Below, piece after piece: positions 18,519 through 27,207 of a stretch of 64,000 nt of DNA. The translations under genes were made by a program, and so were the position numbers. Below the pieces are notes generated by a model. That model worked only from the letters and a program-made list of their open reading frames with translations. It did not search any database and was not told the origin of the DNA. Origin of the DNA: Flavobacteriaceae bacterium YJPT1-3 (lineage in GTDB: Bacteria > Bacteroidota > Bacteroidia > Flavobacteriales > Flavobacteriaceae); the NCBI GenBank assembly GCA_029866965.1, contig CP123444.1, forward strand, positions 1,591,501 to 1,655,500. The letters are read 5' to 3'. Every line of letters begins with the position of its first letter. Within the stretch, counting starts at the first letter, position 1.

Positions 18519-18550
18519 GTATTTGGGATTAAAATAAATTCGATGTATCA

Positions 18551-18970
18551 CTAGTCTAGGGTGATCTCCCAGCTGTCAGAACAAGTAAGAGGGCTGTTAT
18601 TTCCTGCAGGACTGAATCCGCGGGCTATGAGCAAACCTCCATCGAAATTAGAGTCAAAAGAGACCTGTGCAGTACCTGCTGTGTCATCTTCAGAAACGAC
18701 AGACATATTACCGGAAATGACCTCCCAGCCGATGGAATCTAATTGGCGTGTACTCACATAGGTATATTCTAAGGTTTGCCCCGCATTAGCTTCACCAGGG
18801 CCATAGGTGCAACAGACCACTCCGCTTTCAAAATTGGCAAAAGCTTCCTCACATTCGAGGATTGCTTCTGCTTCGCGGTCTAGATCGTCACCATCATCAT
18901 CATTATTACAGGCAACTAAAAAAAGGGTAGCACCAAGAATGCATAGTAAATTTTTGAAAAGAGTTTTCAT
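18551..18970 (-). CDS. Small surface lipoprotein, second of three paralogues
   Basis: 139-aa paralogue of its neighbours. Signal peptide to Cys21, the same NNDDDGDD tract, then VCCTYGPGEANAGQTLEY and a PKD/Ig-like domain (IGWEVISGNMSVVSEDD, AQVSFDSNFDGG) ending SDSWEITLD. The mature part is closer to the third, broken paralogue (shared CCTYGPG), while the signal peptide is closer to the first, so the gene looks mosaic. Function unknown; it is probably surface-exposed. Confidence 0.8.
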   Translation of the reverse strand: MKTLFKNLLCILGATLFLVACNNDDDGDDLDREAEAILECEEAFANFESGVVCCTYGPGEANAGQTLEYTYVSTRQLDSIGWEVISGNMSVVSEDDTAGTAQVSFDSNFDGGLLIARGFSPAGNNSPLTCSDSWEITLD

Positions 18971-18978
18971 AAAAGGGA
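18864..18978. repeat. 115-base direct repeat, unit B
   Basis: Partner of 18404-18518, covering the 5' end of the second lipoprotein gene and its ATG. Confidence 0.88.
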
Positions 18979-19010
18979 AAATTTAGGATTTAGTTAAATT
19001 CGGGGTTCAA

Positions 19011-19478
19011 TTACTCTAGGGTGATTTCCCAGGCTGCTGAACATCTCAGCGGTTCTGATGTTGTACTAGGACTATACCCGAGTCCAATGATAACACCACC
19101 ATCGAAGTTCTCACCAAAGGTGACCAATGCAGTCCCTTCCTCATCTTTTTGCGCAAGCACAGTCATGTCTCCGGAGAAGACTTCCCAGGCTATGGAGTCC
19201 AAAGGTCTGTTTGCCCGATGGGTGAATATAAGTGAGTCGCCGGGTTGTGCTCTGCCAGGGCCATAAGTGCAACATACTACACCTTCATTATTGGCAAAAG
19301 AATCTTCGCAAGAAGCGGCAGCTTCGGCTTCTTCATCAGTAATAATTCTATTGGTACTGTCGTATTAAATATTTTCGGGAAGCGGCTCTTCGGCTACGTC
19401 ATCGTCTGAATTACAAGCCACCAAAAAGATAGCAATAAGAAGAAAACAGCGTAGTAGGTAAGACTTTTTAATCATCAT
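19011..19478 (-). pseudogene. Third lipoprotein paralogue, interrupted by an in-frame TAA
   Basis: The frame from the ATG ending at 19478 encodes a lipoprotein signal (lipobox with Cys22, then NSDDD), stops at TAA 19365-19367 (codon 38), and continues in the same frame with EEAEAAASCEDSF, VVCCTYGPGRAQPGD and a PKD/Ig-like domain ending SAAWEITLE. There is no frameshift: one nonsense codon separates signal from domain. It would otherwise be 155 codons, like its two neighbours. A restart at the Met ending at 19202 would make a fragment without signal peptide. A sequencing error is the main alternative. Confidence 0.85.
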
Positions 19479-19522
19479 CGTTATTTGGGTTAGCCTAAAA
19501 TATACGCGAATAAAGAGAAAGA

Positions 19523-19569
19523 CAAAAAAAGACGCTATACTTTAACTGGTGAAGCAGCATAGAGCGTCT
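19523..19569 (-). terminator. Intrinsic terminator of the DUF1569 gene
   Basis: Arms 19530-19539 and 19560-19569 (AGACGCT paired with AGCGTCT, plus three more pairs after a bulge), followed by seven T on the minus strand. It starts at the stop codon of the DUF1569 gene. Confidence 0.75.
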
Positions 19570-20009
19570 CATACGCCAAATTGGGTCAGGTGATGATCGA
19601 GGTGCTTAAATTCGAGTCGGCCCCACTCCCGAGGGGTAAAATGACCAAATAATGGATGCGGTTGCCACGCTTTCTGATCACGTTTTTTATAAAAAGAATC
19701 CACCAGATCAAGCAGGATTCGCTGCTCTTTTTCAAAATCCTTTTTCTCGGTGACCTTTAGCTGTTTGGACGTGGGAAGATTTTTCCGGAAGGGTTTGTCG
19801 TTGATCAGAGACTTCTTGAATAACAGAAAGAGTGGGTTCCAGCTGCGCTTTCTGGGTTCGTCGCTTAGTGCGATTTTAAAGGGGAACTGGCAATGATGGA
19901 GCATTTGAGCTACGGTCATTTGTCCCCAAAGAGGGGTCGATTCAGGAGTTAATTGCTGTACGCGTTGCCTGGTCTCCTCGTACGTCTGTTGATCAAATAA
20001 GTTTTTCAT
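19569..20009 (-). CDS. DUF1569 (DinB-like) protein
   Basis: 146-aa cytoplasmic protein of the DUF1569 family, a relative of DinB-type four-helix metal-binding proteins. The His residues that would hold a metal are in MLHHCQ, HPLFGHFTPREWG and KHLDHHLTQFG. The reaction is unknown. I use the ATG ending at 20009; the frame has an earlier Met two codons upstream. Its own terminator follows. Confidence 0.85.
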   Translation of the reverse strand: MKNLFDQQTYEETRQRVQQLTPESTPLWGQMTVAQMLHHCQFPFKIALSDEPRKRSWNPLFLLFKKSLINDKPFRKNLPTSKQLKVTEKKDFEKEQRILLDLVDSFYKKRDQKAWQPHPLFGHFTPREWGRLEFKHLDHHLTQFGV

Positions 20010-20216
20010 GAGCATGTATAAACGGGTACTTTAAAAATAGGTAAAGTCTGGGTTAATGCCCAATTTACTTGGTTCAGAACAGTGATCCAGGTTTGGGTTG
20101 ACGCTTATAGCGATCACTTGGGGTTTATTTATAAATGGGAAGAAGGAAGCAGTTAATGGGCAGCTTGGAAGCGACCTAATCTGCTATTTTAGTACAAACA
20201 AACGAGGGAAAAGCCT

Positions 20217-20903
20217 GTGAAATCATTGTCGATAAAAGAGTGGTCCTTAGGGGATCGACCCCGGGAGAAATTAGTAGAGCAGGGCAGAAAAGCCTTAAGT
20301 GATGCTGAATTGTTAGCCATCCTTCTGGGAAGCGGAAGCAAAAATGAGTCGGCTGTCCGTCTCAGCAAGCGTATTTTGGCGCATGCCAACAACCGATTGA
20401 GTGAGTTGGGTAAAATGAGTTTAGTAGACTTGATGCGATTTCGCGGCATAGGAGAAGCTAAGGCGGTCACCGTAAGTGCTGCTTTGGAATTGGGAAGAAG
20501 GCACCGGGCCGAAGGAGTTCTGGAAAAGAAAAAAATCACTTCCAGTGCCATGGTGTTTGAGTATCTGCTCCCCTGGCTCTCCGATCTACCCCATGAGGAG
20601 TTTCGAATTCTTTATTTGAACAATGCCAATCGCATCCTTAAGCACACTCAATTGAGCAAAGGTGGGATGACCGGAACCTTGGTTGACGTTCGTTTAGTGC
20701 TTAAGGAGGCCCTGGCCCTGGGGGCGACCGGAATCATCCTGGCTCACAATCACCCTTCAGGAACACTGCAGCCCAGCGAGTCAGACAAGTCACTAACTCA
20801 AAAGCTTCATTTGGCGGCGGGAAGTCTGGATATAAAGGTGCTCGACCACCTGATAGTAGGTGAAAAAGCGTATTTTAGCTTCGCCGACGAAGGCCTACTC
20901 TAA
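20217..20903 (+). CDS. radC: RadC family JAB/MPN domain protein
   Basis: 228 aa. An N-terminal helix-hairpin-helix-like part (residues 1-95; FRGIGEAKAVTVSAALELG) precedes a JAMM metalloprotease-fold domain with H177-N-H-P-S-G and Asp190. RadC was long called a DNA repair protein, but its role remains uncertain. Start is GTG. The next gene begins 24 bases later on the same strand. Confidence 0.95.
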   Translation: MKSLSIKEWSLGDRPREKLVEQGRKALSDAELLAILLGSGSKNESAVRLSKRILAHANNRLSELGKMSLVDLMRFRGIGEAKAVTVSAALELGRRHRAEGVLEKKKITSSAMVFEYLLPWLSDLPHEEFRILYLNNANRILKHTQLSKGGMTGTLVDVRLVLKEALALGATGIILAHNHPSGTLQPSESDKSLTQKLHLAAGSLDIKVLDHLIVGEKAYFSFADEGLL

Positions 20904-20927
20904 GAGCTACTTTTTGAAGTCATTTCC

Positions 20928-22214
20928 GTGCTGCTGATCTATTCTCACAAAATTACTCCACGCCTTTCTTATGTGTTTAAGCAGGTTTGCATACGCATCT
21001 TAGGGATACCGGTTTCTTTTACCGACAAGGTAGAGGAATTTATCACCCACGATAGCCTAAAACTGTCCTATACCCACAAGGCGCTGGGGAATGAATTGCA
21101 CTTACGAAGCTCAGAAATCTTATTTGATCGCGGGATCACCGACCTGGATATACAAGTCAAGTCCTGGCAAGATTCCGTAGGTTTTTTCCCAACCTCCAAA
21201 GAGAGCATGTTGCCCTATGATATTTTTGGTGCCGCTTTCTATTTGTTGAGTCGATACGAAGAATTACTTCCCCACGTCAAAAAAGTAGCCGATCACTATC
21301 CGGCGGAAGAAAGCCTCGCTTTTAAACATGACTTCCTAAAAACCCCGGTGATCGATCAATGGGCATTCTATTTTTTAGAGGCCCTAAAAGCACGCTTTCC
21401 AGACTATGCCTATTCTGGGAGACAAAGTAGCCTTCAGCCGATCATTGAAGTAGAAAAAGCATTCAATTACTTCAAAGTGGGCTTTATGCGCTCTTTGGGA
21501 GGCTTTATCCGCGACTTCAGTCGGTTGCGCTTGGGCAAAATGCTGATCCGATTTCAAACCGTACTGCGCTTCCGCAAGGACCCTTACGACACCTTTAGCT
21601 GGTTGATCAATGTGAAGAAAAGTACAGCAATCCGCTTCGTAGTGCTTTTTCAATTGGGGGACTATTCAACCTTTACCAAGAATATCCGTTCGACAAAGAA
21701 TACCTTTCGCTCCCTGATCAAAATGGTCGCTGATTATTGTACCGTGGGACTATTAGCCTCCAAAGAATCGCGAGATTCCACAGCCCAATTGCAGCAGGAA
21801 AAAAAACGGTTAGAACGCATCATCAATCGTCCACTCGATGCAGTCAAAACGGTGGATCATGCGTTGACTTTGCCGGAAAATTATTTACAGTTCATAGAAA
21901 TAGAGGCGCGTCGGGATTTTACCATGGGCTACCTGCATCACGCCGGATTTAGGGCCGGAACCTGCACCCCTTTTCAATACTTTGACATCACCACCAATGC
22001 GACCACTCCGTTGTTAATCTATCCATTGGCCTTACGCACAGATCATCTGAGGCTGAACCAAAAATCGACGACTCTGGATCGATCTCTAATAACAGGACTA
22101 AAAAATAGTGTGGAAGCTGTTGGCGGTTGCTTTGTGATGAGCTTCACTAACGTAGATTTTGCCCATTACGAATGGAGGGAACTCTTTAAAGATTTGGTAC
22201 ATGACGAACTCTAG
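20928..22214 (+). CDS. Polysaccharide deacetylase-related protein, probably catalytically degenerate
   Basis: 428-aa cytoplasmic-type protein resembling the Flavobacteriia polysaccharide deacetylase family (N-terminal YLLSRYEELLPH; C-terminal RDFTMGYLHHAGFRAGTCTPFQYFDI). The region where a TxDxD metal motif is expected reads IIEVEKAFNYFKVGFMRSLGG, and the expected HPS-like motif reads GLLAS. The metal ligands therefore seem lost. This judgement rests on memory of the family, not an alignment. It starts at GTG and overlaps the HAD gene by 14 bases. Confidence 0.7.
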   Translation: MLLIYSHKITPRLSYVFKQVCIRILGIPVSFTDKVEEFITHDSLKLSYTHKALGNELHLRSSEILFDRGITDLDIQVKSWQDSVGFFPTSKESMLPYDIFGAAFYLLSRYEELLPHVKKVADHYPAEESLAFKHDFLKTPVIDQWAFYFLEALKARFPDYAYSGRQSSLQPIIEVEKAFNYFKVGFMRSLGGFIRDFSRLRLGKMLIRFQTVLRFRKDPYDTFSWLINVKKSTAIRFVVLFQLGDYSTFTKNIRSTKNTFRSLIKMVADYCTVGLLASKESRDSTAQLQQEKKRLERIINRPLDAVKTVDHALTLPENYLQFIEIEARRDFTMGYLHHAGFRAGTCTPFQYFDITTNATTPLLIYPLALRTDHLRLNQKSTTLDRSLITGLKNSVEAVGGCFVMSFTNVDFAHYEWRELFKDLVHDEL

Positions 22215-22893
22215 AGCCAGTAAACATCTGTTTTTTGACCTGGATCATACGCTCTGGGATTTTGATAAGAATTCTCAGCTAGCCTTTGAGATCATTTTTG
22301 AGAAACATCGCATTGACGTAAAGATTGAAGAGTTCAGCGCGGTCTACGAGCCCATCAATTTTAGCCTATGGAAGCAGTATCGTGAGAATCGTATTTCTAA
22401 GGAGAAATTGCGCTATTCCAGATTGAAGCGGAGTTTTGAAGCTCTTGACCTAGAAATTGATGACCCCTTGATCGATCGTTTGTCTGATGATTACATCAAG
22501 TTCCTACCTACCAATAATCACTTGTTTGAGGGAACCTTGGAGCTGTTGGATTATCTGGCTCCCCGCTACCGATTACATATCATCACCAATGGATTTCAAG
22601 AAGTACAACAGCAAAAACTAAAAGCCTCTAATTTGCAACCCTATTTTGAAGTGGTGGTGAGTAGTGAATCCGTGGCAGTAAAGAAACCGGATCCCAAAAT
22701 TTTTAGTTATGCCCTGAATAAAGCCGCTGCACGACCGGAACAAAGCCTGATGATAGGCGATACGTACGAAGCCGATATTCTTGGGGCGCTGAATTCGGGA
22801 ATGGATGCGGTTTTTTTTAATCATCGGGGGCATGCCGTTGATCGGGAAGTAAAACAGATCACCCATCTAAGCGAGCTTAAAAAGCTGCTCTAA
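22201..22893 (+). CDS. HAD-family nucleotidase, YjjG type
   Basis: 230-aa haloacid dehalogenase phosphatase. The catalytic motif DLDHTLWDFD contains nucleophile Asp13 and Asp15. Motif II is HIITNGFQEVQQQKL, the lysine motif is VAVKKPDPKIF, and motif IV is MIGDTYEADILGA. The TNGFxxVQxxKL and KPDPxIF pattern fits YjjG-like pyrimidine nucleotidases that clean modified nucleotides. I use the ATG at 22201; the frame is open upstream from a TTG inside the previous gene, but similarity begins here. Confidence 0.88.
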   Translation: MTNSRASKHLFFDLDHTLWDFDKNSQLAFEIIFEKHRIDVKIEEFSAVYEPINFSLWKQYRENRISKEKLRYSRLKRSFEALDLEIDDPLIDRLSDDYIKFLPTNNHLFEGTLELLDYLAPRYRLHIITNGFQEVQQQKLKASNLQPYFEVVVSSESVAVKKPDPKIFSYALNKAAARPEQSLMIGDTYEADILGALNSGMDAVFFNHRGHAVDREVKQITHLSELKKLL

Positions 22894-22969
22894 AAGGGCG
22901 ATCTTCTGCTGAGGTCTTCCTCTCAAAACCTAGAGAATTCCTTATCTTGTGGGCCTAAAATACATCGCT

Positions 22970-23836
22970 ATGCGCACCCTTAACTTTGTGTTGGTATTTG
23001 TTGGCTTGACCGTTTGGACCATCCAAGGGCAGAACCTCAATGACTATGAGTTTGTCGTGGTTCCTACCCAGTTTGGATTTACCTCAAGCCCGGATGCTTT
23101 TCAAGTCAATTCATTAACCCATTTTTTATTCGAAAAAGAAGGATTTAAGGCGTATTTGGGCGAAGAAAGTCTACCGGACAATTTACGCAATAGGAGATGC
23201 AATGGCTTAACCGCGAGAGTGGTTAAAGAAAATGCCTTTTTAGCTACCAAATTGGCTATTGAACTCACCGATTGTAAGGGACAGATGATCTATCGTACCC
23301 CGCCGGGTAAGAGCAAAAGCAAACAATTCAAAACAGCCTATCACGAGGCGATCCGTCAGGCATTTCAAGCAATATCCGCACGTAATTATCAGTATTCAGG
23401 CAAATCAATGACTGAGACTTCGGCGAAAGCCAATTATACTCCCAGCCAATCCAAGCCTGCAGCGCCTGAACAACCCACCATGCCTGATGAGCCTGTCATG
23501 AGTTCAGAAGTCGCTCAAAAGGTAATCACTGAAGTAGACAATACCCAAGTGGAGCAACCTGATCCTATTGATCAGACGCCTCAAGCTTCTGAAATACCAG
23601 TAAGCTACGTAAACACCGCTGGAGAGTACGAATTACGACCGGCCACAGGAGGCTATGAACTCTATAGTGCCGGAAAGAAGATTGGCGAGGCTCGACTCTC
23701 ATCCCAGGGAAGTTATTTGGTGAACTCATCAGAGTTCAGTGGAATTGGGTACTTAAGGAATAATGAGTTTATCATCGAACGCAAGATCAAAGGGGTAGAA
23801 GAACTTGTAGAAATGAGATTTGAGAAAAAACAATGA
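22970..23836 (+). CDS. Secreted protein of unknown function
   Basis: 288 aa. A signal peptide (about residues 1-22, ending IQGQ) precedes an alpha/beta domain (YEFVVVPTQFGFTSSPDAF; LTHFLFEKEGFKAYLGEESLP) of a type seen in many Flavobacteriia secreted proteins, then a Pro/Gln/Ser-rich linker (about 145-205) and a C-terminal beta-rich part (GEYELRPATGGYELYSAGKKIG). No known enzyme motif. It overlaps the next gene by four bases (ATGA), so the two products are likely functionally linked. ATG 22970 is chosen over an upstream GTG at 22949. Confidence 0.75.
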   Translation: MRTLNFVLVFVGLTVWTIQGQNLNDYEFVVVPTQFGFTSSPDAFQVNSLTHFLFEKEGFKAYLGEESLPDNLRNRRCNGLTARVVKENAFLATKLAIELTDCKGQMIYRTPPGKSKSKQFKTAYHEAIRQAFQAISARNYQYSGKSMTETSAKANYTPSQSKPAAPEQPTMPDEPVMSSEVAQKVITEVDNTQVEQPDPIDQTPQASEIPVSYVNTAGEYELRPATGGYELYSAGKKIGEARLSSQGSYLVNSSEFSGIGYLRNNEFIIERKIKGVEELVEMRFEKKQ

Positions 23837-26800
23837 AGAGATTAGCTATACTAGGCGCTGTACTTCTTTTAGCAGCCTGTCAGAACGATCAAAATCAAGA
23901 TAAAACCACTCCGTCAAACGACGGTCAAAACAAGGAGGAGCAAGCAAAACGGCAACGAAACCTTTTTGAATTGATCGATGCTGCTGACAGTGGTATCCAA
24001 TTTGAGAATACCCTTCAGGAAGATGTAGGCACTATGGAAAATCTTTTTGATTTTGACTACTTCTACAATGGTGCCGGCGTTGGGGTGGGGGACATCAACA
24101 ATGACGGATTATTAGACCTGTTCTTTACCGGAAATCAGGTGCCTAACAAGCTGTATTTAAATCAGGGGAACCTTAGCTTCAAAGACATTAGTGATACGGC
24201 AGGGATCAATACGCATAAGCAATGGTCCAATGGGGTCACCTTCGTCGACCTGAATCAGGACGGCTGGCTGGATATCTATGTGAGTCAGGGAGGCCCCAGA
24301 AAAGCGGAGGATCGTAAAAATCTCCTATTCATCAATCAAAAAAACAACACCTTTATCGAAGAGGCTGAGGCTTATGGCCTGGCCGACACCGGAATCAGTA
24401 CCCAAACCGTTTTTTTTGACTATGACAAGGATGGAGATCTCGATGTGGCTGTAGCTAATGAAAATGAGCTTTACGGGATCGATCCGATGCGCTTTTTTAA
24501 GACCATGGAACAGAATCGGGAAATCTTAAAGAAAAGCAGCGTTCATTTTTACGAGAATCGAAACAACAACTTTACGGAGGTGACCGAAAAACTGGGCTTG
24601 CTACGCCCTTCTTTTGCCTTGGGCATCACCGTGAGCGACATCAATAATGACGGTTGGTTAGACCTGTACATCGCCAATGACTACTACGTGCCTGATGTGA
24701 TCTACCTGAATGAAAAGGGTCAGGGTTTCCGCGACGGAACTAAAGAATTGACCAAGCAGATCGCATTCTACGGAATGGGCGTGGATATCAATGATTTCAA
24801 CAACGACGGACTTCAAGATATTTTTGTACTGGACATGGCCTCCAGTGATCATATCCGTTCCAAAACGCTGATGGCCAGTATGGATCTGAACCGGTTCGAG
24901 CTGCTCACTAAAACCTTAGGGTTTCAACATCAGTATATGTTCAATGCGCTTCAATTGAACATGGGGAACAACAAATTTCACAATGTGGCGCATCAGGCCG
25001 GGGTGGCCAAAACCGATTGGAGTTGGGCCGGATTGATGGCGGACTATGACAATGACGGCGCCAAGGACATTTACGTTACGAATGGCTATCGCAGATATGC
25101 TCTGGATAACGACCTGCAGCAGCAGGTTCGCGAGGTGCAACGAGCCTTTAACGGGCAGGTGCCTTTAGACGCCAAGCAGAAATTATACGATGCGATGCCT
25201 TCTGAAAAGTTGAGCAACATCATGTATGCCAATGTGGGAGAACTGGCTTTTGATAATAAGAGCTATGAGTGGGGCTTAAGTGCGCCCACCTTTTCTAACG
25301 GAGCTGTCTACGCCGATCTCGATAATGACGGCGACTTAGAATTAATAATCAGTAATATTGATGATACAGCCTCGCTGTACAAAAACACCACTCGGGAACG
25401 TGAACTCGGCCATTATCTGACGGTAGATGCTAGAGGGCGACTTTCCGAAGCGTTTCCCAAGATCACCCTGATTACCGGGGACGATATTCAAATTGCTGAA
25501 GCCAAAAAGGTGAGAGGCTATCTGTCTTCCGTTTCAGACCGGGCACTGTTTGGTCTTGGTGAGGTAGCTGTGATCGATACCGTTCGGGTTCAGTGGCCCG
25601 ACGGCGGTATGGAAGAGCGCTACCAGGTGCAGGCCAATCAAACCTTGATCTTTCAGCAACAGCAAGCAGAAGTACTCGCTGACTACTTGTTCCGGGCTCC
25701 TAAGAGGAACCAAGCGGTTTTGAATGCAGATCAAGTGGTTTTCAAAAATTTACAGGATGAGGAACCGCTGTCGTTCAGGCATCAGGAGAATACCTATAAT
25801 GATTTTGCCAAGGAGGTTTTGCTTCCCTATAAACAATCGACCCAAGGGCCATTTTTCAGTACAGGAGATGTGAATCAAGACGGTTTGGAGGACGTATACG
25901 TTTCCGGTGCCGCCGGACAATCCGGGGCTCTTTTTATCAATACCGGTTCGCGCTTTGAGCTAAAATCAAATCCAGACTTTGTTGCGGATAAAGCGGCTGA
26001 AGACATGGAGTCTGTCTTTTTTGATATGGACGGCGATGGTGATCTGGACCTGTTTGTCGTAAGTGGGGGCAATGAGTTTGAGCCTGGACATGAGAACTAT
26101 CAGGATCGGGTCTATCTTAATGATGGCTCCGGTCGCTTTACACGAGATCGCTCTCGGGAAGTAAACGCCCAGTATTCTGGAAAATCGGTTTCAGTACTTG
26201 ATTTTGATCAGGATGGCGATCTGGACCTGGCCGTGGGTAATCGAATCAAACCCCAACACTACCCGGTGGCCGCACCTTCTCAGCTGCTGGAGAATCAGGC
26301 GGGGAAATTGGTCGATGTGACTCAAGTGAAGGCCGCCGACTTCGGTAAGTACGGTTTGGTCAATAAGGTGATCAGTACCGATTTCAACGGTGACGGCAAA
26401 ACTGATTTAGTGGCTGTAGGCGAGTGGGAAGCTCCCGGATTTTTTGTCAATGAGGAGGGCACCTTTAAAAATGTCACCGCGCCATATGGTCTGAGTGATG
26501 AAAAAGGTTTGTGGATGACAGTGGCTGCCACAGATGTCAATGGCGATGGAAAACTGGACTATGTGCTTGGGAATATGGGCGACAATATGAAGTTTTCAGC
26601 CTCATCGGATAAACCGTTTAAGGTGTTTGCCTCAGATTTTGATAACAACGGCACTTTTGATTTGGTGCTCGGAAAAAAATACAATGGAACCTATGTACCC
26701 GCTCGTGGTAAGGAATGTTCTACCCAGCAAATGCCCTTTATTTCGGAGAAATTTGAAACCTATCAGGCTTTCGCGAATGCGTCAATTGAAGACATCTACG

Positions 26801-27207
26801 GAGAAGCCTTGAAAAATGCCTATAAAAAAGAGGTGACGACCATGAGTTCTGTGGTGCTCGTGAATCAGGGAGACTCGTTTCAAGTGCGAAAACTACCCGC
26901 CATGGCTCAAATGGCTCCAATGCTTGATGTACTACCCTACGATTTCAATAAAGACGGAATTCAAGATCTTTTAATCGTCGGGTCCATTTATGAGGCTGAG
27001 GTGGAAACCCCACGCCTGGATGGTGGTGCCGGATTGGTGCTTTTGGGAACTAAGGATAGTTCTTTTACCACATTAGCTCCCCATCAAACCAACTTGTATT
27101 GGGACGGTAATATCAAATCGGTGACTTCCGTTCCATTAGGTGATAAGTTGTTATTCATAGGAGGTATCAACGACGGTCCGATCAGTAGCTTTGAGTTCAC
27201 GCCATGA
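23833..27207 (+). CDS. FG-GAP/VCBS repeat lipoprotein with UnbV domain
   Basis: 1124-aa surface lipoprotein (lipobox LLAAC, Cys16). Fourteen FG-GAP-like calcium motifs of form DxNxDGxxD are readable (DINNDGLLD, DLNQDGWLD, DYDKDGDLD, DFNNDGLQD, DFDQDGDLD, DFNGDGKTD and others), which should form one or two beta-propellers. An ASPIC/UnbV segment lies in the middle (VRGYLSSVSDRALFGLG, VRVQWPDGG), splitting the repeats into two groups. Such CRTAC1-like proteins are thought to bind ligands or glycans outside the cell. It is coupled to the upstream secreted protein. Its TGA stop directly abuts that of rarA. Confidence 0.92.
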   Translation: MKRLAILGAVLLLAACQNDQNQDKTTPSNDGQNKEEQAKRQRNLFELIDAADSGIQFENTLQEDVGTMENLFDFDYFYNGAGVGVGDINNDGLLDLFFTGNQVPNKLYLNQGNLSFKDISDTAGINTHKQWSNGVTFVDLNQDGWLDIYVSQGGPRKAEDRKNLLFINQKNNTFIEEAEAYGLADTGISTQTVFFDYDKDGDLDVAVANENELYGIDPMRFFKTMEQNREILKKSSVHFYENRNNNFTEVTEKLGLLRPSFALGITVSDINNDGWLDLYIANDYYVPDVIYLNEKGQGFRDGTKELTKQIAFYGMGVDINDFNNDGLQDIFVLDMASSDHIRSKTLMASMDLNRFELLTKTLGFQHQYMFNALQLNMGNNKFHNVAHQAGVAKTDWSWAGLMADYDNDGAKDIYVTNGYRRYALDNDLQQQVREVQRAFNGQVPLDAKQKLYDAMPSEKLSNIMYANVGELAFDNKSYEWGLSAPTFSNGAVYADLDNDGDLELIISNIDDTASLYKNTTRERELGHYLTVDARGRLSEAFPKITLITGDDIQIAEAKKVRGYLSSVSDRALFGLGEVAVIDTVRVQWPDGGMEERYQVQANQTLIFQQQQAEVLADYLFRAPKRNQAVLNADQVVFKNLQDEEPLSFRHQENTYNDFAKEVLLPYKQSTQGPFFSTGDVNQDGLEDVYVSGAAGQSGALFINTGSRFELKSNPDFVADKAAEDMESVFFDMDGDGDLDLFVVSGGNEFEPGHENYQDRVYLNDGSGRFTRDRSREVNAQYSGKSVSVLDFDQDGDLDLAVGNRIKPQHYPVAAPSQLLENQAGKLVDVTQVKAADFGKYGLVNKVISTDFNGDGKTDLVAVGEWEAPGFFVNEEGTFKNVTAPYGLSDEKGLWMTVAATDVNGDGKLDYVLGNMGDNMKFSASSDKPFKVFASDFDNNGTFDLVLGKKYNGTYVPARGKECSTQQMPFISEKFETYQAFANASIEDIYGEALKNAYKKEVTTMSSVVLVNQGDSFQVRKLPAMAQMAPMLDVLPYDFNKDGIQDLLIVGSIYEAEVETPRLDGGAGLVLLGTKDSSFTTLAPHQTNLYWDGNIKSVTSVPLGDKLLFIGGINDGPISSFEFTP

